Origin: Egerieenecus sp048201975
Lineage (GTDB): Bacteria; Bacillota; Clostridia; Christensenellales; Aristaeellaceae
Assembly: GCA_048201975.1 (NCBI GenBank)
Contig: DBFBGQ010000159.1
Location: 1 to 8,825, forward strand
Direction: 5' to 3'
Length of the DNA stretch: 8,825 bases
The first letter of the stretch is position 1. The number at the start of each line of letters is the position of its first letter. Below are positions 1 through 6,874 of this stretch, piece after piece. The notes under the pieces are model-generated. The model saw only the letters and a program-made list of their open reading frames with translations. It did not search any database and was not told where the DNA came from. Position numbers and translations under genes: made by a program.

Positions 1-7
1 TCCCTCC
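1..7 (-). promoter_or_regulatory. Possible ribosome-binding site of a minus-strand gene beyond the window
   Basis: Read on the minus strand, the bases after the stop codon at 16-18 end in GGGAGGGA at the window edge. This resembles the Shine-Dalgarno sites in front of the other genes here. It suggests that a further minus-strand gene starts just outside the window and is co-transcribed with the DUF3298 protein gene. The start codon is not visible, so this is only a hint. Confidence 0.3.
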
Positions 8-15
8 CATAAGGT

Positions 16-1173
16 TTATTGCGTAATGAAGATGTTTTGCAGCAGGCCGCTTTCGTCCGCGTGCAAGCGCAGCTGATGGCCGCCCAGGTTGTAGTAGTCG
101 CTGACGCCCACCTCCAGATAATAGGCGTAGGCATCGTCTTCGTTCAGCGCTACGGAAGCGTCCGGCTCACCCAGCACGGCGCGCCATTCCGCCTGCGTGG
201 TCACGCCAATGCACAGGCCGTAAAAGTTGGCCCGGTCCACCCGAATGCCCTGCACCACGCTGTGGTCCCAGGTTTCCAGCAGCGCGTCGGTGAGCACATA
301 CGTCCCTCGGAAGGCGTCGCCCTCCAGGTGGAAAAAGCGTCCCCCCGGGAAATAGTCCGGATCCAGCCGCATGGGATAGCTGGCGATGAGCTCGGTGAGG
401 CTTTCACCCACCGTGGCGGGAACGCCCGGCAATTGCCCGGCCTCCACAGCGGCGCGGATTTTTTCAGCGCTCTGCGCATTCAATGTCAGCGCTTCCTCCG
501 CGCCCAGCCGGGTGAGCACCGTGCCCTCGCCCAGCTTGAGCAGCTCCCGAAGCTCGGTGTAAAGCAGCGTGACCTGCCCAGCCTTCCCGCTTAGGGTGCT
601 GAACCGGTCCAGATCATAATAAAAGGTGATGCCCACCGCGCTCAGCCCAAAGGTATCCGGCAGAGGGGAAAGCTGCCCGGCTTCCAGGTGTGCGGAGAGC
701 TCCGGGGCCACCTGCTGTTCCATGTAATCCAGGATGGCCTGACGGGCGGCGGCTTCATCGGTAAACAGATCCGCCAGGGTGATGGCTGCGCCAGTGGTCA
801 GATCCAGGTTCACCGTGGACCACAGATGCGTAAAGCCGCTGTTGCGGACGGCGCCCTGGGCGGAAAAGGCCACGCTGAGCACGTCTCCGGCCAGCAGCGC
901 TTCATAGGTCTGGGTCAGGCCCAGAGAATCCGCGTCAAGGGATTGCAGCCGCGTAATGCGCGCCTCCACATCGCCCGCGGCCAGAATGGCCGCATTGGCC
1001 TGCTGCTGGAGCACGGCGTCGGCCATGCCGGTGAGCTGCGGGTAGCTGACGCTGCCGGCGGCGGCGTCCACCTGCTGATGGAGCAGCGCCGTGGTTTCTT
1101 CACCCTGTGCGCAGGGAAAAACGGCCAGCGTCATCATGAGCAGAAGCGTAAAAAGTCGCCGAAACTTCTTCAT
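16..1173 (-). CDS. Secreted DUF3298 (RsiV-like) domain protein
   Basis: The product is 385 residues and its function is unknown. Residues 1-24 form a signal peptide: the basic start MKKFRR, then a hydrophobic run, then a region ending FPCAQG. The cysteine lacks a good lipobox, so secretion or surface release is more likely than lipid anchoring. Residues about 43-105 resemble the DUF4163/PdaC-type N-terminal part, and residues about 115-210 resemble DUF3298, with HLWSTVNLDLTTG, then LADLF, then GITFYYDLDRFS. This domain pair is known from the extracellular part of anti-sigma factor RsiV and from deacetylase PdaC. Here there is neither an anti-sigma helix nor a deacetylase domain. The C-terminal portion (about 315-385, GVTTQAEWRAVLGEPD) resembles the DUF4309/YjgB style of repeat, but only weakly. 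I chose the ATG at 1173 because GGAGGT lies 7 bases upstream; an earlier in-frame ATG at 1209 lies upstream of the promoter -10. A promoter sits just upstream, so the gene is probably transcribed separately from the kinase unit. Confidence 0.8.
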   Translation of the reverse strand: MKKFRRLFTLLLMMTLAVFPCAQGEETTALLHQQVDAAAGSVSYPQLTGMADAVLQQQANAAILAAGDVEARITRLQSLDADSLGLTQTYEALLAGDVLSVAFSAQGAVRNSGFTHLWSTVNLDLTTGAAITLADLFTDEAAARQAILDYMEQQVAPELSAHLEAGQLSPLPDTFGLSAVGITFYYDLDRFSTLSGKAGQVTLLYTELRELLKLGEGTVLTRLGAEEALTLNAQSAEKIRAAVEAGQLPGVPATVGESLTELIASYPMRLDPDYFPGGRFFHLEGDAFRGTYVLTDALLETWDHSVVQGIRVDRANFYGLCIGVTTQAEWRAVLGEPDASVALNEDDAYAYYLEVGVSDYYNLGGHQLRLHADESGLLQNIFITQ

Positions 1174-1197
1174 GGCAGATACCTCCATTGAATATGT

Positions 1198-1226
1198 ATT
1201 GTACAACATTTAACGCACGAAGGCAA
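1198..1226 (-). promoter_or_regulatory. Sigma-A-type promoter of the DUF3298 protein gene
   Basis: On the minus strand, TTGCCT (1221-1226) and TACAAT (1198-1203) are separated by exactly 17 bases, matching the -35/-10 consensus at 4 of 6 and 5 of 6 positions. The predicted start of transcription near 1191 leaves a leader of about 18 bases that contains GGAGGT at 1181-1186. It lies between the upstream terminator (1267-1309) and the start codon, which fits an independent transcription unit. Confidence 0.6.
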
Positions 1227-1266
1227 GCAAACCATGCAGGCGGCAGGGGAAAGGGCTGCCTTGATG

Positions 1267-1309
1267 AAAAAACGCTCCTTCCCACGGGAAGCGTATCCCA
1301 TGGGAAGGA
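1267..1309 (-). terminator. Intrinsic terminator after the galactokinase-family gene
   Basis: Arms 1276-1289 and 1296-1309 form a 14-pair stem with a 6-base loop. On the minus strand the stem is followed by GCG and then six T (1267-1272). The only imperfect pair is G-U on the minus-strand RNA, but it would be C-A on the plus strand, so the structure is better formed in the minus direction. It lies 78 bases beyond the kinase stop codon and ahead of the next gene's promoter, as expected for the end of the solute-binding protein/kinase unit. Confidence 0.85.
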
Positions 1310-1317
1310 ACCTTTGC

Positions 1318-1345
1318 GCGCCGGCTGTCCGGCGCATGTTTTTTT
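1318..1345 (+). terminator. Second GC-rich hairpin with T tract, oriented to the plus strand
   Basis: GCGCCGG (1318-1324), loop CTGT, and CCGGCGC (1329-1335) form a perfect 7-pair stem. A seven-T tract follows at 1339-1345 on the plus strand, after ATG. As a terminator it would act on plus-strand transcription, yet no plus-strand gene lies upstream in the window. It may block antisense transcription into the kinase gene. Alternatively it may simply be a 3' hairpin on the minus-strand mRNA, located just before the main terminator. Confidence 0.5.
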
Positions 1346-1386
1346 GCGTTCCGCCTGAAAATACGGCGCGGAGACAGGGGGGAAGA

Positions 1387-2673
1387 TTACAGCTCCAGGC
1401 AGGCGGCGCCTTCGGGGCGGATGTCCAGCACCTGGCACTTGTGGGTGCCGAATACGCCTTCCATTTCCTCAATGAAGCCGGGAAGATCAGCCAGGGGAAC
1501 GAAGTTCAGCGTCGTGCCCGCGAAACCGCCGCCGTGGATGCGCCAGGCGCCCTTGCTGCCCTGCAGCCGTTCCTCGGCCAGGCACAGCGCCAGGGAAAGG
1601 GACTGATCCTCGGGCCGGGCGTAAACGTTTTGCAGGTACATGAAGCTGGAACGGCCGCTGGCGATAATCGCGTCAAAGAAGGCGGGGAGGTTATCCTGAT
1701 GCAGGGCTTCCGCCTCCTGCACCACCCGGACGTTCTCCTGGAAGAAATGAATCGCCCGCATAATGGCCCGGTCAGAAACCTTATCCCGCAGCCGGCCGAG
1801 GTTCTGGGTAATTTGCTCCGGGCGGACCCTGCGCAGGCATTCCTCATCGAAGAAGGCCGCTACCTGCTTCATTTCCTTGGGAATGGCTGCGTAGTCATCC
1901 GTCAGGTCCGCATGGCTGCCGCCGGTGTTCACCACCGCCAGCGCGTAGCCCTTCCTGGCGAAGTCATAGTTCAGGGGATGGACCACCGGATCGTCCGTCT
2001 TGAAGTCGATGAATACCAGCCCGCCGGCAGCGGAGGCCATTTGATCCAATAGGCCGCTGGGCTTGCCAAAGTGCACGTTCTCCGCATATTGGGAGATCTG
2101 TGCGCGGAGCTTGTAGTCGATGGACCAGCCGTTGTACAGCTTGTCCAGAATGGCGCAGGTAAGCACCTCGAAGGCTGCGGAAGAGCTCAGCCCGCTGCCG
2201 GAGGATACGTTGGAGGTTACCACCGCGTCGAAGCCGCCGATTTTGTAGCCCAGCTGATGCATGCGGTCCGCTACGCCGCGGATGAGCGCCGCGGTGGTCC
2301 CCTTTTCCGCGGGTTGGGCGGAGAGATCGGACAGATCCAGCGTCAGCGCAGGATAGCCGTCGCTGTGCAGGTGCACCGTCAGGTCGTCCCGGGCGGAGAC
2401 GGCGGAAACCGTGTCCAGGTTGACGGCGGCGGCCAGGACCTTGCCGCGGTTATGATCGGTGTGATTGCCGCCGATCTCCGTGCGTCCGGGGGCGCTGATC
2501 AGCCATACGGGGCCATTTTCACAGCAGAACGTTTCTTCATGCCGCTTCAGCAGGGAGATGTAGCGCGCAGTCTGCTCCACAAGCATCCCATCACGGTTGC
2601 CGTACAGGCGAATGAGCTGCTCCATCACAGGTGCCGTTTTCAGTTTACGGATCATGCTTGCGTATTGATTCAT
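1387..2673 (-). CDS. galK: Galactokinase-family GHMP sugar kinase
   Basis: The 428-residue product is a cytoplasmic GHMP kinase predicted to transfer phosphate from ATP to the C1 hydroxyl of galactose or a related sugar, the first step of the Leloir pathway if the substrate is galactose. Visible motifs in order are: the galactokinase signature at 61-78 (APGRTEIGGNHTDHNRGK), with the conserved Arg64; the ATP-binding GHMP motif at 155-167 (NVSSGSGLSSSAA); the segment GKPSGLLDQ at 203-211, with Asp210 as the likely catalytic base; and the third motif at 379-389 (IHGGGFAGTTL). Length is slightly above classical GalK (about 390), as in the Clostridia variant of the family. The usual Glu-His-Thr-Asp of the sugar-binding loop is Asn70-His-Thr-Asp here, so the true substrate is less certain. 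The start at 2673 is set by GGAGAG centred about 8 bases upstream. The gene follows the solute-binding protein gene by 77 bases with no convincing promoter between, and a terminator follows it, so the two probably form an operon. No galT, galE or galM is seen. Confidence 0.88.
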   Translation of the reverse strand: MNQYASMIRKLKTAPVMEQLIRLYGNRDGMLVEQTARYISLLKRHEETFCCENGPVWLISAPGRTEIGGNHTDHNRGKVLAAAVNLDTVSAVSARDDLTVHLHSDGYPALTLDLSDLSAQPAEKGTTAALIRGVADRMHQLGYKIGGFDAVVTSNVSSGSGLSSSAAFEVLTCAILDKLYNGWSIDYKLRAQISQYAENVHFGKPSGLLDQMASAAGGLVFIDFKTDDPVVHPLNYDFARKGYALAVVNTGGSHADLTDDYAAIPKEMKQVAAFFDEECLRRVRPEQITQNLGRLRDKVSDRAIMRAIHFFQENVRVVQEAEALHQDNLPAFFDAIIASGRSSFMYLQNVYARPEDQSLSLALCLAEERLQGSKGAWRIHGGGFAGTTLNFVPLADLPGFIEEMEGVFGTHKCQVLDIRPEGAACLEL

Positions 2674-2750
2674 ATGCTTCTCTCCATTCCTTTTGAAATG
2701 TATTTTGCTCAGGGGCATGGGGAATGTTTCTGAAATGGCGCCAGGGAGAT

Positions 2751-4241
2751 TCAGTCCACGGCATTCTGCCAAATATCAAGCATTTCCTGGAGATGAAGGG
2801 TATCCAGCTGCGCAGTATAGGCTGCCCAGCTCTCGTCGGTCAGGGGCGTGTCCCCGGTGACGAAGCGGATCATGGCGGTTTCGGACCAGCGACCCAGCTC
2901 CAGCTGTATCTCATCCACGCGGGCCTGATCCGCCGCGGAGAGATAAACGATGGGATAGGGCTGCACGGTATAGCTTTTCAGCTGCTGCATGGCGGAAACA
3001 ATGCGCTGGGTGTCGCTGCTGTCATAGGTGAGCTGCAGCTCCACGGGGAAATAGCCGGGCGTATTGGCGCCGTCGGCGATGGTGGCGTTGGCCAGCACGG
3101 AATTGGCCACGGTTTCAATGCTGTCGATCCAGTACCAGGTTCCGTCGGCGTTGAGGGTATATTCCACATCTTCCAGGCCGGACTGGGCCAGCCGGCTGCC
3201 TTCCACGCTGTACAGGTAATCCACCCAACGGAGCAGCGTTTCGGGGTCCTGGCAGGCGGAGGTGATGGCAAAGGCGCCCGGCACCACATCGCCCAGCAGA
3301 TCCCGATATACCTGCTCCCCGTTATAACTCAGGGGCGGCAGCAGCTCGTAATCGTTCAGCGCGGAAGCGGGCACCAGGTTTAGCGGCGTGGGGGCAAAGA
3401 ACACGCCGTAGGTCATCTCCGCGTTGCTGTCGGTAATTTGCCGGAGGGAATCCATGGTGGTGAAACCGTCCTGGTCCAGCAGCTCTTCCTCCCACAGGCT
3501 GTTGAGCCAGGCGAGGAAGTCCCGATTGGCATCGTCGTTCAGCGTCGTTTGCACCTGTCCCTGATCGTCCAGGTATACGCCATAGTCGTTGCTGACCAGG
3601 CCGAAGGCGTGCCCCAGGAAGCGCAGGTCCCACATGCCCATAAAGGACAGGGGGATTTCATCCTGCTTGCCATTGCGGTTGGGGTCCTGGGTTTGAAACG
3701 CCCGGAGCACCTCCGTCAGCGAGGCCGCGTCCGTGGGCATGTCCAGTCCCAGGTTATCCAGCCAGGTCCGGTTGATCCACATGGCGTTGTTGCTTTGCAA
3801 GGGATTGAGCGCGGGCAGGGCGGGAATGGAGCCGTCCGGCAGGGTAATGGCCTCCGCCCATTGGGGATGCTCCGCCAGCAGCGCGGAAAGGTTCGGCATG
3901 CAGCTTTCCAGATAGGGCTTCAAGTCCACCAGCTGCCCCGCTTCATAATAGCGCACGATTTCTTCCGCACTCAGTTCGGCCTTGAAAAGCACGTCCGGCA
4001 GGTCGCCGGAGGCGAACATGGCTTCTTTCTTTTGCTGCCACGCATCATATTCTGTGGATTGGTCAAAGGTGAAATGGACGCCTGTTCTTTCTTCCATGCG
4101 CTGGAAAAAGAGGTTGTCTTCCCATATGTGTCCTACGGTGCTGTCGTCGTAGCCGGCCATGGTGAAGCTTTCCTCCGCCATGGCTGGCAGCGTGCATAGA
4201 AGCATGCATAAAAGCAAAAGCCACGCAATGCTTTTTTGCAT
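2751..4241 (-). CDS. Extracellular sugar-type ABC transporter solute-binding protein
   Basis: The 496-residue product is predicted to be exported and to bind a carbohydrate or related solute for an ABC importer. Residues 1-22 are a signal peptide with a long leucine-rich core and an AMA cleavage site before EES. The cysteines at 12 and 16 sit inside the hydrophobic core without a proper lipobox, so lipid anchoring is not well supported. The mature part has features of the family 1 / LplA-like binding proteins: a large N-lobe with QKKEAMFASGDLPDVLF (70-86), the linker ALPALNP, then MWINRTWLDNLGLDMP (154-169), and DPNRNGKQDEIP (186-197), a Ca-binding-loop-like motif common in this group. The length is typical. 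The start at 4241 has GGGGAGG 7 bases upstream, and a good promoter lies behind it. No permease or ATPase gene is adjacent, so it either serves transport proteins encoded elsewhere or acts as a sensor. The kinase downstream supports a sugar ligand, but this is inference. Confidence 0.86.
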   Translation of the reverse strand: MQKSIAWLLLLCMLLCTLPAMAEESFTMAGYDDSTVGHIWEDNLFFQRMEERTGVHFTFDQSTEYDAWQQKKEAMFASGDLPDVLFKAELSAEEIVRYYEAGQLVDLKPYLESCMPNLSALLAEHPQWAEAITLPDGSIPALPALNPLQSNNAMWINRTWLDNLGLDMPTDAASLTEVLRAFQTQDPNRNGKQDEIPLSFMGMWDLRFLGHAFGLVSNDYGVYLDDQGQVQTTLNDDANRDFLAWLNSLWEEELLDQDGFTTMDSLRQITDSNAEMTYGVFFAPTPLNLVPASALNDYELLPPLSYNGEQVYRDLLGDVVPGAFAITSACQDPETLLRWVDYLYSVEGSRLAQSGLEDVEYTLNADGTWYWIDSIETVANSVLANATIADGANTPGYFPVELQLTYDSSDTQRIVSAMQQLKSYTVQPYPIVYLSAADQARVDEIQLELGRWSETAMIRFVTGDTPLTDESWAAYTAQLDTLHLQEMLDIWQNAVD

Positions 4242-4278
4242 CCGCCGGCCTCCCCTCGCGTTAAAATCTTATTGTTAC

Positions 4279-4307
4279 ATTATAGACCACTTTCACGACT
4301 TTGACCA
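4279..4307 (-). promoter_or_regulatory. Sigma-A-type promoter of the solute-binding protein/kinase unit
   Basis: On the minus strand, TGGTCA (4302-4307) and a perfect TATAAT (4279-4284) are spaced by 17 bases. Transcription would start near 4272, leaving a leader of about 30 bases that holds the ribosome-binding site GGGGAGG (4249-4255) and the ATG at 4241. The -35 matches the consensus at 4 of 6 positions, so an activator or repressor acting on the neighbouring hairpin sequence is possible. Confidence 0.65.
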
Positions 4308-4308
4308 G

Positions 4309-4333
4309 CCCCCTCCGAAACTTTTTTCGGGGG
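4309..4333. promoter_or_regulatory. Inverted repeat/hairpin in the divergent intergenic region
   Basis: CCGAAA (4315-4320) and TTTCGG (4325-4330) pair around the loop CTTT. The outer C run at 4309-4313 pairs with G residues at 4331-4333, with one unpaired T at 4314. The repeat lies directly upstream of the minus-strand -35 (4302-4307) and just before TTGACA of the plus strand (4341). Its T run lies within the arm and loop rather than after the stem, so it is not a normal terminator. Its position suits an operator shared by the two divergent units; the binding protein is unknown. Confidence 0.4.
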
Positions 4334-4340
4334 ACAAAAA

Positions 4341-4346
4341 TTGACA
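4341..4346 (+). promoter_or_regulatory. Candidate -35 element for the penicillin-binding protein gene
   Basis: TTGACA matches the -35 consensus exactly and points towards the penicillin-binding protein gene. No acceptable -10 hexamer occurs 16-19 bases downstream, where the sequence is GC-rich. Either the promoter relies on an activator, or another sigma factor is used, or the match is chance. Confidence 0.25.
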
Positions 4347-4407
4347 GAACTGTTGCTTCGTGCCGTCTCAGGCAAGGATTCTCTGCACTTTCCACGCGGG
4401 GAAAGGG

Positions 4408-4419
4408 AAGGCTAGCCTT
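4408..4419. repeat. Perfect 12-base palindrome upstream of the penicillin-binding protein gene
   Basis: AAGGCTAGCCTT reads identically on both strands. It ends 35 bases before the chosen start codon at 4455, so it probably lies in the leader or promoter region. It could bind a dimeric regulator. It also overlaps a looser nested structure: GCAAGG (4372-4377) can pair with CCTTGC (4416-4421), enclosing CTTTCC (4388-4393) with GGAAAG (4400-4405). Function is not known. Confidence 0.4.
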
Positions 4420-4442
4420 GCAAAAGAATGAAAAAAATTCAC

Positions 4443-4448
4443 GGGAGG
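4443..4448 (+). promoter_or_regulatory. Ribosome-binding site that fixes the penicillin-binding protein start
   Basis: GGGAGG is followed after 6 bases by the ATG at 4455. An in-frame ATG at 4428 would add nine residues (MKKIHGRMR), but its upstream sequence, CCTTGCAAAAGA, has no Shine-Dalgarno match. An out-of-frame ATG touches the motif at 4449 and is too close to be used. Confidence 0.75.
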
Positions 4449-4454
4449 ATGCGC

Positions 4455-6866
4455 ATGGGCAAGAAGGAACATCAGGGGCGGCGGCATGTGGGCCGCTGGA
4501 TATTGGGAGCGCTGGCGCTGGCGGCGGTGGGCGTCCTTGTGGCGGGCTACTTCTATTTTGACGTGGCCTCCTGGCAGCGCCTGGACCCTGAGCGCCTTCA
4601 ATCCCTGGCGCAAACCGGGAGCATCTACGACAAGGACGGCGAGCTCCTTACCCGGCTGGTGGGCAGCGAAAACCGTACGCTGGTGGCCCTGGAAGATTTG
4701 CCGGACCATGTGGTGAACGCTTTCCTTGCGGCGGAGGACCTGCGGTTCTACAAGCATCCGGGGTTCGATCTGGTGCGCATTGGCGGGGCGGTGGTGAGCA
4801 ACCTGCGCTCCGGAGGCTTTGCCCAGGGCGCCAGCACCATCACCCAGCAGCTGGTGAAGCTCAGCCACCTGAGCAGCCAGAAGACCATCGCCCGCAAGCT
4901 GGAGGAGGTGTGGCTGGCGCTGCAGCTGGAATATCAGTTCACAAAGGATGAAATTCTGGAAATGTATCTCAACTACATTTACTTTGGCAGCGGCGCCTAT
5001 GGAGTGCAGGCGGCGGCGCAGACGACCTTCGGCGTGGACGCCAAGGACCTGACCCCGGCGCAGGCCGCGAGCCTGGCGGCGGCCATCAAAGCCCCGGCCA
5101 GCTTCAGCATCGCCTCCGCACCGGAAGCGAACCTGGAGCGCAGGACCTATATCCTCGGCGTGATGCGGGATGAAGGCATGCTGACGCAGGAGGAGTATGA
5201 TCAGGCCGTTGCCCAGGAGCTGACGCCCCTGGAGGACGCCGCACCCAAAACGGCCTACGGGTGGTTTGTGGACGCGGTGCTGGACGAGGCGGAGCTGCAG
5301 CTGGACGTGAGCGCCGAGACGCTCCTGGCGGGCGGCTACCAAATCTATACCACGCTGGATCCCGACATGCAGGCCGCGTTGGAAGCCCAGTACAGCCGGG
5401 ATATTTTCCCGGCCAACGCCAGCGACGGCACGCCCGTCCAGGCGGCTTCCGCCTGTGTGGACAACGCCACCGGCGCGGTTCGCGCCTGCGTGGGCGGCCG
5501 CAGCTACGATACCCGCCGGGGATTGAACCGGGCCACGCAGCTCAGGCGGCAACCAGGTTCCGCCCTGAAGCCCCTGGTGGTGTACGCGCCCGCCATACAG
5601 ACCTACGGCTATACTCCTGCCAGCGTGCTCCAGGACGAACCTACCAATTTTGGCGGTTACAAGCCGCGAAATAGCGGCAACGCATACTACGGCCCGGTAA
5701 CCATCCGCACGGCGCTGAAGAACAGCCTGAACGTATGCGCGGTGTCCCTCCTGGAGCAGATCGGCGTCCAGGCGGGCCTGGACTACCTGAGCAGCGTGGG
5801 CATTCCCCTGGATGCTCGGGATGGCAATCTGTCCCTGGCCCTGGGCTCCATGACCTATGGCGTTTCCCCGGTGATCCTTGCGGCGGCCTACAGCCCCTTT
5901 GCCAACGGCGGGGTGTATCATGAACCATACTTCATCGAAAGGATCACGGACCTGGAGGGTAGGGTAATCTATCAGCACCAGGACAGCGGCCGCCAGGTGC
6001 TTTCCGCCCAGTCCGCCTACCTGATGACCGACATGCTCCGCACCGTCACCACTTCGGGCACAGGGGCGAAGCTCTCGGGCGCAGGCGTGCAGGTCGCCGG
6101 CAAAACCGGCACCGTGAACATGACCGGGGGCGGCAACCGGGACGTATGGATGGCCGCCTATACCGCGGAGATTTCCATGGCCACCTGGATGGGCTTTGAC
6201 AACCCGGACAGCAGCCACCGCCTGGCGGGGTGGATCAGCGGCGGCGACTATCCCGCCGCCCTGTGCCGCGATTTTCTCAAAAGCTGGTACAGCCAGCGGG
6301 AAAAGCCCACCTTTGCCCGCCCGGATGGTCTGGTGACGGCAGAGATCGACAAAAAATCTATCGAGTGGCGCGGCCAGGCCATGCTGGCCACGGAGCTGAC
6401 GCCCAACGCCTATCGGGTGAGCGAAATCTTTGCGGCGGGCACGCAGCCCACGCAGGCCAGCGATGTTTGGAGCGCTCCGCGCTCCGCCCGTTCCTTCTCC
6501 GTGACCCACAACGACGAGGGTTATCCGCTGCTGATGATCGAGGCGGGGGATAACGCGGTCTACCGGGTGCAGCGGGATGCGGCCGGGGAGAGCTTTGTGC
6601 TGACCGAGCTGTATGGCAGCGCCGGCGAGACGCTCTACTATACCGATACCCGGGCGCAGCCGGGGGTGACCTATACCTATCGGGTGATTCCGGTGCACGC
6701 GGAGCTGCTGCAAAACGGCATTGTGCTGGAAGGCGTACAAAGCGTGCAGGTGGCCCGGGCGGCGCTTCCCCAGACGGAAGGCGTGCTGGAGCGGTTCTGG
6801 AACGGACTTTTTGGCGGGGACAGCGCTCAGGAGGAGGAAGCGGCCCTGTCCATCTTCACCCCGTGA
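4455..6866 (+). CDS. Class A penicillin-binding protein (peptidoglycan glycosyltransferase/transpeptidase)
   Basis: The 803-residue product is a membrane-anchored enzyme that polymerises lipid II into glycan strands and cross-links the stem peptides on the outer face of the membrane. A basic cytoplasmic start (MGKKEHQGRR) is followed by one membrane segment at about 15-36. The GT51 glycosyltransferase domain spans about 50-230. It carries AAEDLRFYKHPGFD with catalytic Glu94, GASTITQQLVK (125-135), RKLEEVWLALQLE (147-159) and the loop EMYLNYIYFGSGAYG (169-183). The transpeptidase domain (about 320-615) has all three active-site motifs: SALK with nucleophile Ser369, SLN at 424-426, and KTGT at 550-553. 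Residues about 675-768 look like a fibronectin type III-like beta domain (AVYRVQRD, then TYTYRVIPVHAE), and an acidic tail follows. This order matches PBP1a/PonA-type enzymes of Gram-positive bacteria. All catalytic residues are present, so it should be active. It appears monocistronic, divergent from the sugar unit and convergent with the oxidoreductase gene. Confidence 0.95.
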   Translation: MGKKEHQGRRHVGRWILGALALAAVGVLVAGYFYFDVASWQRLDPERLQSLAQTGSIYDKDGELLTRLVGSENRTLVALEDLPDHVVNAFLAAEDLRFYKHPGFDLVRIGGAVVSNLRSGGFAQGASTITQQLVKLSHLSSQKTIARKLEEVWLALQLEYQFTKDEILEMYLNYIYFGSGAYGVQAAAQTTFGVDAKDLTPAQAASLAAAIKAPASFSIASAPEANLERRTYILGVMRDEGMLTQEEYDQAVAQELTPLEDAAPKTAYGWFVDAVLDEAELQLDVSAETLLAGGYQIYTTLDPDMQAALEAQYSRDIFPANASDGTPVQAASACVDNATGAVRACVGGRSYDTRRGLNRATQLRRQPGSALKPLVVYAPAIQTYGYTPASVLQDEPTNFGGYKPRNSGNAYYGPVTIRTALKNSLNVCAVSLLEQIGVQAGLDYLSSVGIPLDARDGNLSLALGSMTYGVSPVILAAAYSPFANGGVYHEPYFIERITDLEGRVIYQHQDSGRQVLSAQSAYLMTDMLRTVTTSGTGAKLSGAGVQVAGKTGTVNMTGGGNRDVWMAAYTAEISMATWMGFDNPDSSHRLAGWISGGDYPAALCRDFLKSWYSQREKPTFARPDGLVTAEIDKKSIEWRGQAMLATELTPNAYRVSEIFAAGTQPTQASDVWSAPRSARSFSVTHNDEGYPLLMIEAGDNAVYRVQRDAAGESFVLTELYGSAGETLYYTDTRAQPGVTYTYRVIPVHAELLQNGIVLEGVQSVQVARAALPQTEGVLERFWNGLFGGDSAQEEEAALSIFTP

Positions 6867-6874
6867 AGCAGGGC

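Noticed and set aside
1234..2052. A 272-codon plus-strand open frame across the terminator region and the galactokinase gene.
   Set aside because: It runs through two hairpin terminators and antisense to a kinase with intact motifs, and it shows no family features.
2674..2750. A possible internal promoter between the solute-binding protein and kinase genes (TACATT on the minus strand).
   Set aside because: The -10 matches at 4 of 6 positions and the matching -35 position reads TTCCCC. This is too poor to claim a separate promoter.
3438..4199. A 253-codon plus-strand open frame opposite the solute-binding protein gene.
   Set aside because: No domain is recognisable and the composition is that of an antisense frame. 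The minus-strand gene has a signal peptide, a promoter and a ribosome-binding site.
4284..4300. A possible CcpA catabolite-repression site overlapping the minus-strand promoter (TGAAAG followed by TGGTCTA).
   Set aside because: Only the first half matches the cre pattern. The central CG and the second half do not, so the similarity is too weak to annotate.
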